Positions 12,390 through 23,560 of a stretch of DNA of 64,000 nucleotides are shown here, in pieces (positions within the stretch are counted from its first letter, which is position 1; each line of letters opens with the position of its first letter). The position numbers were made by a program, and so were the translations under genes. The notes beneath the pieces were generated by a model. It searched no databases. It saw only the letters and a list, made by a program, of their open reading frames with translations, and had not been told where the DNA came from. This DNA is from Dactylis glomerata (Eukaryota; Streptophyta; Magnoliopsida; Poales; Poaceae): the NCBI GenBank assembly GCA_007115705.1, contig QXEO01001819.1, positions 372,001-436,000 of the forward strand, read 5' to 3'.

Positions 12390-14034
12390 TGATACGTCTC
12401 TAACGTATCCATAATTTTTGATGCTCCATGCTTGTTTTTACACCATTTGCTTAGTGTTTCGTTACACTTCATGACATTTTTATGCATTTTCCGGAACTAA
12501 CCTATTAACGAGATGCCCCAGTGCCAATTCCCTGTTTTCTGCTGTTTTTGTGTTTCAGAAAAGTTACACAGGAAATATTCTCGAAATTGGACGAAACAAA
12601 AGCCAGACGTCCGGATATTTACCGAAGCTTCCAGAGAACCGAAGAGGAGACGGAAAGGAGCCACAGGGCGGCCACACCACCAGGGGGCGCGGCTTGCCCC
12701 TGGCCCACGCTGGCCTGTGGTGTGGGCCCCTTGGTCCACTTCTGACGCTGCCCCTTCGCCTATAAAGACCCCCCGGCGGGAAAAACCTAAACACCCGATC
12801 ACTTTTCCAGAAACACATCGCGATCCGCCACCATCGTTGACCCGAGATCGGGAGGGTCCAGAAGCTCTTCCCGACACCCTGCCGGAGAGGGGAATCGCCA
12901 CCGGAGGTCTTCTTCATCGCCATGCTTGCCTCCGGCGCGATGAGTGAGTAGTCTACCTTGGACTATGGGTCCATAGCAGTAGCTAGATGGTTGTCTTCTC
13001 CACCATGTGCTTCATGTTTAGATCTCGTGAGCTGCCTTACATGATCGAGATCACCGTTATGTAATCCTACATGTTGTGTTTGTTGAGATCCGATGAATAT
13101 TGGTGTTATGATTGAGTTGAAGTACTGAATTTTATCTTATGTTATCTCTATATTGTTTATGATCTTGCATGCTCTTCGTTGTTAGTAGCTATCTTGGCCG
13201 AGTAGCTGCTAGTGACTCCAAGAGGGGGTATTTATGCTCGATAGTGGGTTCATGCCTCTATTTAATCTGGGGGAGTGATAGAAACCTCTAAGGTTGTAGA
13301 TGTGTTGTTGCTACTAGGGAGAAAATAACATTCATATGCTCGAGGGCATATGCTTTGTTTACATTACACACTTTGCTTAATGCAGTTATCTGTTGTTCAC
13401 AACTTAATACTTGTGGAGTTCTCAGATTGATTCGCCACAAGTGAATTATTAGTCATAGATGCAGTTGGATGGCGGTCTATGTATCTTGTTGTAATGCCCA
13501 GAGTAAATCTCATAGTGATCCTCTCGACATATCACGTTGTCTTTATTCTATCAATTGCCCAACTGTAATTTGTTTATCCAGCATGTGTTATTTTATCTTA
13601 TGGAGAGACACCACTAGTGAACTGTTGACCCCGGTCCTATTTCCATTATATTGCTATCACCTATTTACTTTACTCGCACTGTTTACTTTACTCGCATATT
13701 ACTATTGCTTTCCACTCGATACGCTCATTCCTTTGTTTCAAGCAAACCGGTGAGATTGACAACCTCATCGTAAGTTGGGAGCAAAGTATTTGGTTGTGTT
13801 GTGTACAGGTTCCGCGTTGCTACTAGTTGAAGACGAGACAACAAGAATCATTAACGGCGCCCTTGTTGGAGTGTTAGTAGGCTAGTCAGCATCACCTTCT
13901 GGAGTATTGATGTTTTCCTGGACTGACAAACCTTGGTTTCTTACTGAGGAAAAAACTTGCTGCTGTGCTCATCATACCTTCCTCTTGGGGTTCCCAACTG
14001 GACGGTGAAAAACTATCAACACCGCGCCGCATCA
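12390..14034 (+). repeat. Element A 5' LTR
   Basis: 1645 bp, from TGATACGTCTC to GCCGCATCA. It contains a TATA box at 12760-12767 after a GC-rich stretch, so U3 is about 400 bp. The several open frames in the GC-rich part on both strands (about 12500-12950) recur in all LTRs of this family and are taken as chance frames in promoter/leader DNA. Confidence 0.92.
12760..12767 (+). promoter_or_regulatory. LTR TATA box (CTATAAAG)
   Basis: Conserved at the same place in every LTR copy of this family in the window: 28082-28089, 31267-31274 and 49076-49083. This supports its use as the LTR promoter. Confidence 0.6.
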
Positions 14035-14046
14035 AGACTTTTTTTC

Positions 14047-14063
14047 TGGCGCCGTTGCCGGGG
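14047..14063 (+). other. Primer-binding site, tRNA-Asp type (element A)
   Basis: TGGCGCCGTTGCCGGGG is complementary to the 3' end of plant tRNA-Asp plus CCA. It starts 12 nt after the LTR end, a spacing seen in Athila-type elements. Confidence 0.85.
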
Positions 14064-14215
14064 AAAAAGAAGACTTCTGCAAGGGGAGTTTCACACGCAC
14101 ATCCTTTACTTTGTTTTAAGTTTTGCTTTACTTTATTTTTACTTACATTATTTTATCAAAAACACAAAAAAATTAGTTTCCTTTATAGTTGTTACTTTAT
14201 TACTTTTAGTTCATT

Positions 14216-14809
14216 ATGTTGTTCCCTAAGTACGTGTTGGAGGACCTCTCAGTAGGTAGTGGTTCTATTATTGGGAAAAGTAACATTGAGGAGTTCTTTA
14301 ATCATATCAGTATGTATAAAGATGTTGAGAAAAAGTCTTTGGCTGAGCTTGCTCCTAGTTATGAAGTTGCTTCTGCTTATTTAGTTCACATGTTAGAAGC
14401 TAGGTTTGCTAGCCTTAATCCTTTTATACAATACATGTTCCTTAAGCTTCATGATATTGAGGATCCTGAAAAGAAAGCTTTTATCTTGGAAACTTTGCGC
14501 ATAGAATTTAGAGATGTTGCCATTGAAGCTAGGAAAGTTCTTAAGCGCTTTAATAAACTCGATTCACCTATAAAGGCTGTTAGTACAAACAGTGAGGGGA
14601 CCGAAATACCCATACCTAGCAAACTCTTGGGATTGTATGAAGCTTTTGAAAATAATTTTGATTGGATCTGTCCCAAAAACTTTTTTAGTGATTTGAGTGA
14701 ACCAAAGCGTGATCACAAAGGGTCTTCAAAAACTTATGTGGATGAAATACAATGCCTTATTGAAAAAACTTCTGCAGTTGATCTTAATGCTTCTTTCGAA
14801 AATACTTGA
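14216..14809 (+). CDS. Uncharacterised 197-aa ORF of non-autonomous element A
   Basis: It is a single open frame from ATG 14216 to TGA 14809, about 150 bp after the primer site, where gag normally starts. The product has no zinc knuckle, no retropepsin DxG motif and no polymerase motif. The middle (residues about 22-125) looks helical and charged, with words such as SLAELAPSYEVASAYL and EARFASLNPFIQYMFLK; the C-terminal third is polar. I do not recognise the family. The frame has no stop although the host element is old enough to have LTR divergence and a 10-kb insertion, while gag and pol of neighbouring elements carry stops. It could be a gag remnant too diverged to recognise, or a passenger protein acting in trans. 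Confidence 0.6.
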   Translation: MLFPKYVLEDLSVGSGSIIGKSNIEEFFNHISMYKDVEKKSLAELAPSYEVASAYLVHMLEARFASLNPFIQYMFLKLHDIEDPEKKAFILETLRIEFRDVAIEARKVLKRFNKLDSPIKAVSTNSEGTEIPIPSKLLGLYEAFENNFDWICPKNFFSDLSEPKRDHKGSSKTYVDEIQCLIEKTSAVDLNASFENT

Positions 14810-16425
14810 TTTGCACTTTCTGCGCCTAGCTCAAAGGCGTTAAAGAAAAGCACTCTTGGAGATAACCCAATGTTTTACATTCAGTTATTTTTCTTTTATT
14901 TGAGTCTTGGAAGTTATTACTACTGTAATAACCTCTCCTTATCATTTTTATTTCGTTTTTCTGCCAAGAGAAGCCTCTAATTTGAGTGAGGTAAGATTTG
15001 GGGATGTTGCTGTCCTGAAACAGTTTTCGGTGCTGCACCGTAAAAATTCGTGAAAATTCTCTGTATATCTTTTGGACCTACGATTTCGTTTGCATATGCC
15101 CCAGGTTATATACAAACTTTCATTAGTTGAACACTTTTTAATTTGAGCAAAAAAAACCCCTCTAAAAATTCGACCTTTGTCAGTTGTTCTGTTTTGACAG
15201 ATTTCTGCCAATATTTGTGTTTGCCGCTTTATTGCTTTTTTTTAGTTCTTTTGATCACGGAACTTTTGGGGAAGTTGCTACAGTAGTATATACTTTATAT
15301 GTGGTGGTTTTGAGTTGAAACCTGAAGCAAAAAGGGGTTGATTCAATGTTATGCTTACACTAATGTTGCTAATAGATTTGTGTTTAGTTTTGTATAAAGG
15401 AAGTTTTCGAGTGTAGGGATCGGAGAATGATGAGATGAGTTGAAGAATGGACAAAAGCTCAAGCTTGGGGATGCCCACGCACCCCAAGAAATATCCAAGA
15501 GGTACAAGCGTTAAAGCTTGGGGATGCCCCCGAGGCACCCATTCTTCATCGGCAAAAATCAGGTCACCTTTCAACACACTATATTTTTATTGCTTTATGC
15601 ATTATGCGTTTTTCTTGGAGCGTCAGTTGTTTTAGTTTTCAGTTTTGTTTAGTTTTGTTTGCTGAAATAAATGGTTGGACCCCAACAAATTCCTTTTGGA
15701 GAAGTTACCTTGCTTTTCATTTGCCAAGAACACTCCGTTTTTCACTCTTATCGTTTCAACGAGTGTTCTCTTTTTCTAAAACTGCGTTTAGCTTTTATTT
15801 TTCACCTTGATTTGTGTTTAGATCTTGTTATATCTTTATATCAAGGTGTATTTTGACCTCTGGTCCATGTTGGTTTTCATCAAAAAGAGTTGTTTAAAAA
15901 AGGTTCAAATGGTGTTGGAAAAGAGAAAAAGCTTTATGCAAAAAAGTGGTACAAGAAGGAGCTTGTGTAGACTGCGGCCTAGGCTTTTGCATGTCGTGCT
16001 TGATGTCTTTTTGATAGTATGCTTAGTGGTTTTGTTGTAGCATGACTTGTCTCAAATGACTGAGATTGCTTAATGAGCCTTTAAAAAAATCATGCGTTGT
16101 TTTAATTATTTGGAAGCATTATTTTTGTTTTCACCTTGATGCTTTATTTGGGTTGACTTGGCACATGCTCACACATGTTTGACTCATACAAAGTCACCAT
16201 AAGCCTCTATGATCATTTAGTTTTTGATTTTTGATGCCATCTTATGCTTCTTTTAATGTCGCTTTGTCGCTTTGCATGATTATGGCCATTATTGCTCTCT
16301 TAGTTGGTCGCTCCCAGTCTTTTGCTAGCCCTCATTTTGTACTGAGTATGATCTCTACTCATGCATCCAACTCCTAAAAACCAAGTTATTCCAATGTGTT
16401 CACCATACATACCTATTAGCAATTT
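14810..16425 (+). other. Element A 3' non-coding internal region, left part
   Basis: No ORF of note. It aligns base for base with 45869-47484 of element D and continues at 26400-27712 after element B. Two PPT-like words AAGCTTGGGGATGCC occur at 15461-15475 and about 15513-15528, resembling the true polypurine tract before the 3' LTR. Confidence 0.8.
16421..16425. repeat. Target duplication of element B, left copy (AATTT)
   Basis: Matches 26395-26399 right of element B. With B removed, the host reads TTAGCAATTTGCTATTCC, the same as the uninterrupted element D at about 47479-47496, which confirms the borders. Confidence 0.95.
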
Positions 16426-17606
16426 TGAACGGATCGTATGGGCACCTAGAGGGGGGGGGGGGGTGAATAGGTGCTACTCAAATTTTAATTCTTTTTCAAT
16501 TTAGGCTTGACACAAAAGGTAAATTCTCTAGATATGCAACTAAGGTGAATTTACCTATATGACAACTAGCAAGCTAAGCAAGATACAAGATATAAAGACA
16601 ATAAAGGATAGAGGTAACCGAGAGTGGAGCACACGGAGACACGGATGTAATTCCCGTAGTTCCTACCTTTTTAGTGGAAGTACGTCTACGTTGGAGGGGT
16701 GTGGTTGCCACAAAGGCCTAACCAACGCCACAAAGGCTCACCCTATTCTCCGGTGCAAGCTTCCGCCACAAAGGCCTAGCTCACTTTCCACTAAGGGATT
16801 CCTCAAGGCGGAACCGGCCTTTACAATCTTGGGGCACGCATCCACAACCGAATTGGAGGCTCCCAAGCACAACACAATGTTGTCAAACAACAATTAGCAA
16901 GATATCAAATACACAAACAAGGTCTTGGGACACAAGGGAACCCAAGACACAAGGGCCATCAAGCAAATGAGAGGGGAAATCAAATCGCTTCGGTGAGGAT
17001 GTAGATGAAGGTCTTCTCCTTTGATTCTCCAAAGATCAAGAGCTTTGGTGGGTTGAGGGAGGAGATCTAGTTGATTTGGTGGCTCCAATAATGGTGTTCT
17101 TCTTCCTTGGGATGAGCAGCTCATTGGGGAAGAAGGTGGGGGGTATTTATACCCCCCCAAAAATCAGACCGTTGCCAGCCAGAAAAGTCCGGCTAAAGCC
17201 GGAGTTAAGTCCGGCTAAAGCCGGTCACACCGGCTAAAGCCGGCCTCCACACCGGCTATAGCCGTTCTGAAAAAATCCGGTCTTGCCGGAAATAGCCGGA
17301 CAAATAGCCGGGTTACTCCAGAGGCGCAGAGCTTCTTTCGAAACAGGGCAGTCCGGCTATAGCCGGTCTGGGGACCGGCTAAAGCCGGCCTTCCTGGCCA
17401 AACTTCATAGAAACCATCTCCCAGAGCATATTTGAACCATTTCCTCAAGAATTTCCTTTGGGCAATATTAATTCTCAAGTATAATATAGGAAACCCAATA
17501 TCTTATGCAAGAATATAATAAAATCCTGCAAAGCATAATCACCACATTAATAGATAATGTATTGTTAACAAACGCCAAAATCAATTAGGCGGGAAATGCT
17601 CTTTCA
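16426..17606 (-). repeat. Element B 3' LTR (left on the plus strand)
   Basis: 1181 bp, plus strand TGAACGG...CTTTCA. It carries a G13 run at 16451-16463 and an array of CCGGCTAWAGCCGG palindromes. The extra length over the other LTR comes mainly from one more palindrome unit. Confidence 0.93.
17189..17388. repeat. Palindrome array CCGGCTAWAGCCGG in element B LTR
   Basis: Five perfect 14-bp palindromes at 17189-17202, 17211-17224, 17230-17243, 17353-17366 and 17375-17388, plus degenerate copies near 17252 and half-sites near 17285-17312. The same array with one unit fewer is in the right LTR from about 25999 to 26177, and further copies lie in the internal region at 18757-18770, 18776-18789 (one mismatch) and 18814-18827. 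Palindromic motif arrays in LTRs are a described Sirevirus feature. They may bind a regulator or form hairpins; this is inference. Confidence 0.85.
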
Positions 17607-17608
17607 AT

Positions 17609-17622
17609 CTCCCCCTTTTTGG
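17609..17622 (-). other. Element B polypurine tract
   Basis: Read on the minus strand, AAAAAGGGGGAGA lies directly before the 3' LTR. Similar GGGGGAG tracts follow at about 17682-17688, 17747-17753 and 18103-18112 (plus-strand CTCCCCC). Multiple polypurine tracts are a Sirevirus trait. Confidence 0.75.
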
Positions 17623-17880
17623 TGTTTGATGACAATACATAATTTTGCATGTTTCAAGCAATATAAAATATCGACGGAGCTCCCCCTTGCTATGTGCCTT
17701 ATTTTGAATTTTGTATTTGAATACAAAGGCACATCAACAATAAGAACTCCCCCTAGATTTTATAATGTGATCCATATGTGCACAAGATATATAATAAATC
17801 AATAGCACATAATTAACAAGCATATAATATGACAATATATATAGAACAAAGATAGTCAATAGGTCTACCACACATAATAA

Positions 17881-18006
17881 AAGCACATAGTTCAACGCAT
17901 AGTAGTAGATGATAATCCAACTAGAGTTCAACCATGGGAATAAAAGCATATAGTTCAACGCATAGTAGTAGATGATAATCCAACTAGAGTTCAACCATGG
18001 GACACA
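17881..18006. repeat. 63-bp tandem duplication in element B 3' region
   Basis: Units 17881-17943 and 17944-18006 are nearly identical. They lie in the non-coding stretch between the extra ORF and the 3' LTR, so they do not affect a reading frame. Confidence 0.85.
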
Positions 18007-18150
18007 AGCGAGCAAGCACACGATAAGAGCTTGTGACCCCCAACCAAATCCAAATAGAAAACCAACACAAATCCAAATGGAAACACATGCAAATGGGACT
18101 TTCTCCCCCTTTGGCATCAAGACGCCAAAAAGGGAGACAACAACACGAGA

Positions 18151-18615
18151 TCACTCCTCAACGTCATCAAAGTCCTCATCATCCTCATCATCTTCTTGGT
18201 CATCATCTTCTTCCTCTTCATCATCATCTCCATCTCCTTCTTCATCTTCTTCATCAATGGCTTCCTTGCCCTTGGACGTGACTTCGGCTAGCTCCTTCCA
18301 ATCAAAAGATGAGCCCTCATTCCACTTGCCAAAAGAAAAAGTGTCCTCGGATAGATCTTGCTCTTGGGACTCCTCGTCATGGCTAGCTCCTTTGCCCTTC
18401 TCCACAGCCCTCAAACGAGCATCCAAATCCCTTTGCTTCTTGTGAATGTGCTTGCGGTCCACATAGTCCTTGTATTGAGTTTGACGCACATCATTGTTCA
18501 TGCCAAACAAAGCCCTTTGCCACCACTTGAGTTTCTTCAACTCTTGACCCATTCCACCACTTGGTGGATCCGCGTTCTTCCTCCTACAACCACTAGCATA
18601 GCGGTTGCCACCCAA
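18151..18615 (-). CDS. Extra ORF downstream of pol in element B, acidic protein
   Basis: A 154-codon open frame lies in the same sense as gag-pol, between pol and the 3' LTR. The N-terminal half is basic with aromatic residues (KKLKWWQRALFG) and the last 40 or so residues are almost only Asp and Glu, written in DNA as a GAT/GAG repeat (plus strand 18155-18255). There is no signal peptide or membrane segment, so it is not envelope-like. Some Sireviruses carry an ORF in this position. The acidic tail might bind basic chromatin proteins, but no function is known to me. The frame's start is uncertain. Confidence 0.5.
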   Translation of the reverse strand: MGGNRYASGCRRKNADPPSGGMGQELKKLKWWQRALFGMNNDVRQTQYKDYVDRKHIHKKQRDLDARLRAVEKGKGASHDEESQEQDLSEDTFSFGKWNEGSSFDWKELAEVTSKGKEAIDEEDEEGDGDDDEEEEDDDQEDDEDDEDFDDVEE

Positions 18616-19331
18616 CGCATCGCTCGGCGGCCGGAGAAGGGGACGGCGGCGGCGGCGGGTCCAATGGAGGAGGAGCTCGAGCAGAGATAGGCGTGGGGGT
18701 AAACTGAGGAAACCCTCACCCCCATAGCCTTAAGGGTTGCGCTCGAAAACCCCAGGCCGGCTATAGCCGGATGGGCCGGCTAAAGCCGCACCCCGGCTTT
18801 TTCCGGTGAAGGACCGGCTATAGCCGGTCAAGATGGCACAAAACATATGAATTTGATTTCAGGAAGTTCTGGGCATGCAAGAGAGAGATGCTTTGGCTTT
18901 AGATAAGTGGGCTTAGGACAGAAAAACATGTAAGGAGTGGTTCTCGGCACTTGTCATTGCAAACACAAGAAATCTTTGGAAACACCAATGCAAGTGCCTT
19001 CCCATTTCAAGGATAGAGACAATGACGAAAAAGTTCAATAAACTCAAATAGAATTTGCAAGGAATCAACTCTTCGAAAAGAAGAGGTCGGTGGCCGAGGC
19101 CACCATGTATGTGTGTTATGGCATTGGACCGCGAAGATGTATCTTGGGTCCATAACCAATACTCGTCATTGAAACTCATATATCACAAAAATGATAGAAA
19201 GAGAACAATTTTGTTACTATCGGCATTATGGGGGGAGGGATAGCCCAATTGGTTAGGACCTCACTCCCCCAATCTCCATGCCCACACCTAAACCAAACAA
19301 GTATTGAAAAATAGGTGTATTTGCAAGATGC
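18616..19331 (-). other. Element B spacer between pol and the extra ORF
   Basis: Non-coding DNA with three more CCGGCTAWAGCCGG-type palindromes at 18757-18827. A GC-rich patch at 18615-18665 (GGC repeats) follows the upstream end of the extra ORF. No further gene is seen. Confidence 0.6.
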
Positions 19332-22300
19332 TCAAGCCACACTCCTTGAATCAATGATATTTAGCTCATTCCTCAAATATCCAAATCTTGCTTCATCAAG
19401 GGGCTTCGTGAATATATCGGCAAGTTGATCCTTGGTGCTCACATATGCAAGCTCAATATCACCACGGGCAACATGATCCCTAATAAAATGATTCCGGATC
19501 TCAATATGCTTGGTTCTTGAATGTTACACCAGATTATAGGCTATCTTGATAGCACTCTCATTGTCACATAAAAGTGGCACTTTGTCACAATTGACACCAT
19601 ATTCCTTTAAAGTTTGCCTCATCCACAACAATTGAGTGCATCCACTTGCGGCGGCAATGTATTCGGCTTCGGCGGTGGAGAGAGATATACAATTTTGCTT
19701 CTTAGAAGACCAACACACCAAAGACCTACCAAGAAATTGGCAAGCTCCGGACGTTGATTTCCTATCATCCTTGTCACCGGCCCAATCCGAATCCGTGAAG
19801 CCACAAAGAGAGAAATCCGAGCCCTTGGGATACCAAAGCCCATAAGTTGGGGTATGAACCAAATATCGAAAGATTCTCTTAACCGCCATAAGGTGGCTTT
19901 CTTTAGGAGCGGCTTGATACCTTGCACACACACCTACACTCAACACAATATCGGGTCTAGATGCGCAAAGGTAAAGCAAAGAACCGATCATAGAACGGTA
20001 TACCTTTTGATCCACATCTTTACCATTGGGATCAAGTTCAAGATGACATTTTGTGGCCATTGGTGTGGTGGCCCCATTTAGTTCCTTCATCTTGAACCTC
20101 TTGAGCATGTCTTGGACATATTTGGCTTGATTAATGAAAGTCCCTTCTTTCAATTGCTTGATTTCAAAACCAAGAAAGAACTTCATTTCGCCCATCATAG
20201 ACATCTCGAACCTATCGGTCATAAGCTTTGAAAATTCATCATTAAAAGCTTTGTTAGTAGAGCCAAAGATAATATCATCAACATATAGTTGGCATACGAA
20301 AAGCTCCCCATTGACCCTCTTAGTAAAAAGAGTGGGATCGATTTGCCCAACTTCAAACCCACGGTCTAACAACAACTCCCTAAGGTGCTCGTACCACGCG
20401 CGTGGGGCTTGTTTAAGGCCATAGAGTGCCTTATGGAGTTTGTAGACATGGTTCGGGAAGTTGAGATCCTCAAACCCCGGGGGTTGCGTAACATACACTT
20501 CCTCTTTCAATGGACCATTTAGAAAAGCACTTTTAATATCCATTTGTTGCAACTTAAAGTTATGATGAGTGGCATATGCAAGAAGGATACGGATGGACTC
20601 AAGGCGAGCCACGGGAGCATAAGTTTCTCCAAAGTCAATCCCTTCCAATTGAGAGAAACCTTGAGCAACCAATCTAGCCTTGTTCCTCACAACAATTCCA
20701 TGATCATCTTGCTTGTTCTTGAATATCCACTTTGTGCCAATCACATTGCGGCACTCCTTTGGCTTCTCCACTAACACCCATACATTATTGCGCTTGAAGT
20801 TGTTGAGTTCTTCATGCATAGCATCCAACCAATCCGGATCTTCAAGAGCTTCAAATACTTTCTTGGGTTCAACCATGGAGATATAAGCATGATGAGAGCT
20901 AAATTGTGCCAATTGACGCCGGGTTGACACTTTGCTTCTTAAATCTCCAATAACCCTCTCAAGGGTATGACCTTTAAGCTCCAAATCCCTTTCAACTCTT
21001 TTCTTGCGACGGGCTTCGATCTCCTCATTTGACCTTGGAGGAGTCACTTGATCGTCTTGATCATTTTGGTCTCCGTCTTGACCATCAAATTGACCTTGAT
21101 CATTATTATCTTCATGAGTAGGTTGATCTTGGTCATGTGAAGAATTGGGGGCGGTTGAGATAACCGGAGAGGATGGTGGTGCCCCTTCTTCTTCATGAAG
21201 GTCCTTGTCTTGTTCTTCGGTTGGTGCATTAGTTGCTTCCTTGGGAGAGGCTTGTTGAGCTTGTGAAGATGAAGGCTCCACTTGAGTAGAGCATAGTCCT
21301 TCTCGGTCCGCCACAAGGTGTCCCTCAATGGGGCGGAAAAATCCCACGCCCATTCTTCCTATGGCTTCTCGAGGTATTTCATCATCTACATCACAAGAAA
21401 CAACATCTCGCCCCCCTTGGGAGCCGTCATTCTCTTCGAATACCACACTACAAGATTCTTCAACACGTCCGGTGGACTTGTTGAAGACTCTATAAGTGTG
21501 GGATTCGGCACCATAACCAACAAAAATACCTTCTATTGCTTTCGGATCAAATTTACCTAAACGAACTCCTTTTCTTTGAAAGAAACACTTACACCCGAAG
21601 ACTCGGAAGTAGGAGATGTTGAGCTTGCTTCCGGTGAGTATTTCATATGGAGTCTTGTTTAGACCTTTGCGGAGGAAGAGCCGGTTTGAAGAGTGACAAG
21701 CCGTAGAGATAGCTTCGGCCCAAAAGTTGTATGGAGACTTAAACTCTGCCAACATGGACCTAGCCATATCCATAAGAGTCCGGTTCTTCCTTTCGGCTAC
21801 ACCATTTTGTTGAGGGGTGTATGCAGCGGAATATTGATGACGAATCCCCTCATCACTAAGAAATCCATTTAAGGTGTAGTTCTTGAACTCGGTGCCATTG
21901 TCACTTCTTATTGCCAAAATAGTTTGCCCATGTTGACGTTCAACTTCCTTGGCAAAGTCGATGACGGTTTGTTGAGTCTCACTCTTATGCTTGAAGAAGT
22001 AGACCCAAGTATATCTTGAATAGTCATCAACAATCACCAAGCAATATTTCTTCCCACCAAGACTTGCATGAGAGGGAGGACCAAAAAGATCCACATGAAG
22101 GAGCTCCAAGATCCTCTTGGAAGAAATGATAGTCTTGCTTGGGTGGGGAGAATCATGCATCTTTCCTAGAACGCAAGCCCTGCAAACACGATCTTTGGCA
22201 AAAGAAACATTCTCTTTTAGTCCGAGTATGTGGCCACCCTTGTGAAGACTTTGCAAAGTTCTCATATTGACATGGGCTAGTCGGCGATGCCAAAGCCAAC

Positions 22301-22712
22301 CCACATCGGCCTTTCCAAATAAACACATTGCACTTGTAGTGGTTTTCCCCGAGAAGTCCACCACATACAAGTTGTTTTCAATGTGTCCAACGAAAGCGAC
22401 TTTTAGAGACTTGCTCCACAAGAGTACCACAATTTCATTATCAATGAAGACGGCAAAGCCCATCTTACCAAGTGCACGAACTGAAAGTAAATTGTAACCT
22501 AGGGTCTCAACAAGCATGACGTCCACAAGGGAAATATCCGGTGCGACCACCACCTTGCCAAGACCCAATACCTCGGATTGTGACATGTCTCCATAAGTGA
22601 CGGTTATGTTGTTATCATTAGGCCTCATCTCCGTCATAATCTCCTTGCTCCCGGTCATATGACTTGTGCATCCACTATCAAGCACCCATTTAGATCCACC
22701 GGAAGCATAGTC
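19332..22712 (-). pseudogene. pol: Element B pol: protease, integrase, reverse transcriptase, RNase H (one internal stop)
   Basis: The open part (22712 to 19527) holds all Ty1/copia domains in order. Numbered from the valine before LDSG: aspartic protease LDSGCTSHM (residues 2-9), integrase zinc finger H133-H138-C168-C171, integrase catalytic D199, D262, E298, reverse transcriptase with D716 and YVDD at 801-804, then RNase H (TDSDWAG, AEAEYIA, CDNES). A linker rich in Gln/Asp occupies about 460-560. A stop codon at 19524-19526 cuts the end of RNase H; the same frame continues to a normal-looking stop at 19332-19334. Upstream, a stop at 22713-22715 and a frame difference separate pol from gag. 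The product would assemble with Gag in cytoplasmic particles, but this copy cannot make a complete polyprotein. Confidence 0.9.
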
Positions 22713-22722
22713 CTACAAGAAA

Positions 22723-23560
22723 TTATTGCTTGGTTTTAGGTCCCCATTTCTCAATGGGTCCTCTTTTGTTAGCAACAAGGGTCTTTGGAACCCAAATAGA
22801 CCAAGCAACATAACCATCATTTGGACCAACATATTTTGCATAAACATCACCATAATAATCACGAAATAAAACATAGTGAGGGCTAGCAATTCCCGCATGA
22901 TCATCATGAGTGGCTTTGCCACCCACAATAGGATCCTTCTTTGCTTGTGCGGGCTTGGCCTTCTTTTTCTTGTTGTTGTTCTTCTTCTTCTTTGAGACAA
23001 AGTCAATCCCCGTTTTATCACCAAATGCCTTTTGCTTACTCAAAAGGTCATTCAAGTTTTTCTCACCTATGGGAATGGAGGACTTGGCAAGCTCATCTTT
23101 CAACCTAGCATTTTCTTCAATAACATTTGCATGATCACAAGTAGAAGTAGAAGAACTAGGCACGTTATTCTTAGTCAATTGAATTTAAAGTTGTTCATGT
23201 GACTTGGTAAGAATAGAGTGTTCACTTTTCAAGACCTTGTGAGCCTTGTCAAGATCTTCTAAATCCTTAACAAGTATATCATGACCAACACCAAATTCAA
23301 CCTTTTCCTTTTTAAGCATTTTTACTTTAGCACGAGCATGGTCACGCTCTTTAATGAGTTTGGAAACAACTTCATTATTAGCTTCCTCAATGGAATCGAG
23401 CTTCTCTTCGAGAGTTGCTCGTTCCTCTTGCTCTTCTTCAAGAGACTCGGTTAGTGAGGCAATATCTTGAGCATATTCTTTTTCAAGCCTCATTTGTTCA
23501 TCTAGTTTTTCAAGAGTTTTACCATATTGGCTCAATAGACGTTCAAAGTGAAGCTGTGAA
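22723..23560 (-). pseudogene. Element B gag C-terminal extension, frame-shifted, one stop
   Basis: Two open pieces in one frame (23535-23188 and 23184-22726) are separated by a single stop at 23185-23187. The first is a long coiled coil rich in Glu, Lys and Leu. The second holds a Lys/Asn-rich run (about 22975-23010) and ends with YAKYVGPNDG and SIWVPKTL words, which also mark the end of gag in element C. The frame differs from the main gag ORF that ends at 23532, so a frameshift lies at about 23530-23560. Long coiled-coil gag extensions are typical of Sireviruses. Confidence 0.75.

Noticed and set aside
12497..12947. Open frames of 120-145 codons on both strands in the GC-rich part of the LTR
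   Set aside because: The same frames recur in all four LTR copies of the A/D family and overlap on both strands, with no domain. They reflect composition, not genes.
19230..19275. tRNA-like A box (TAGCCCAATTGG) with a G/C-rich stem
   Set aside because: No B box and no cloverleaf can be drawn, and it lies inside element B.
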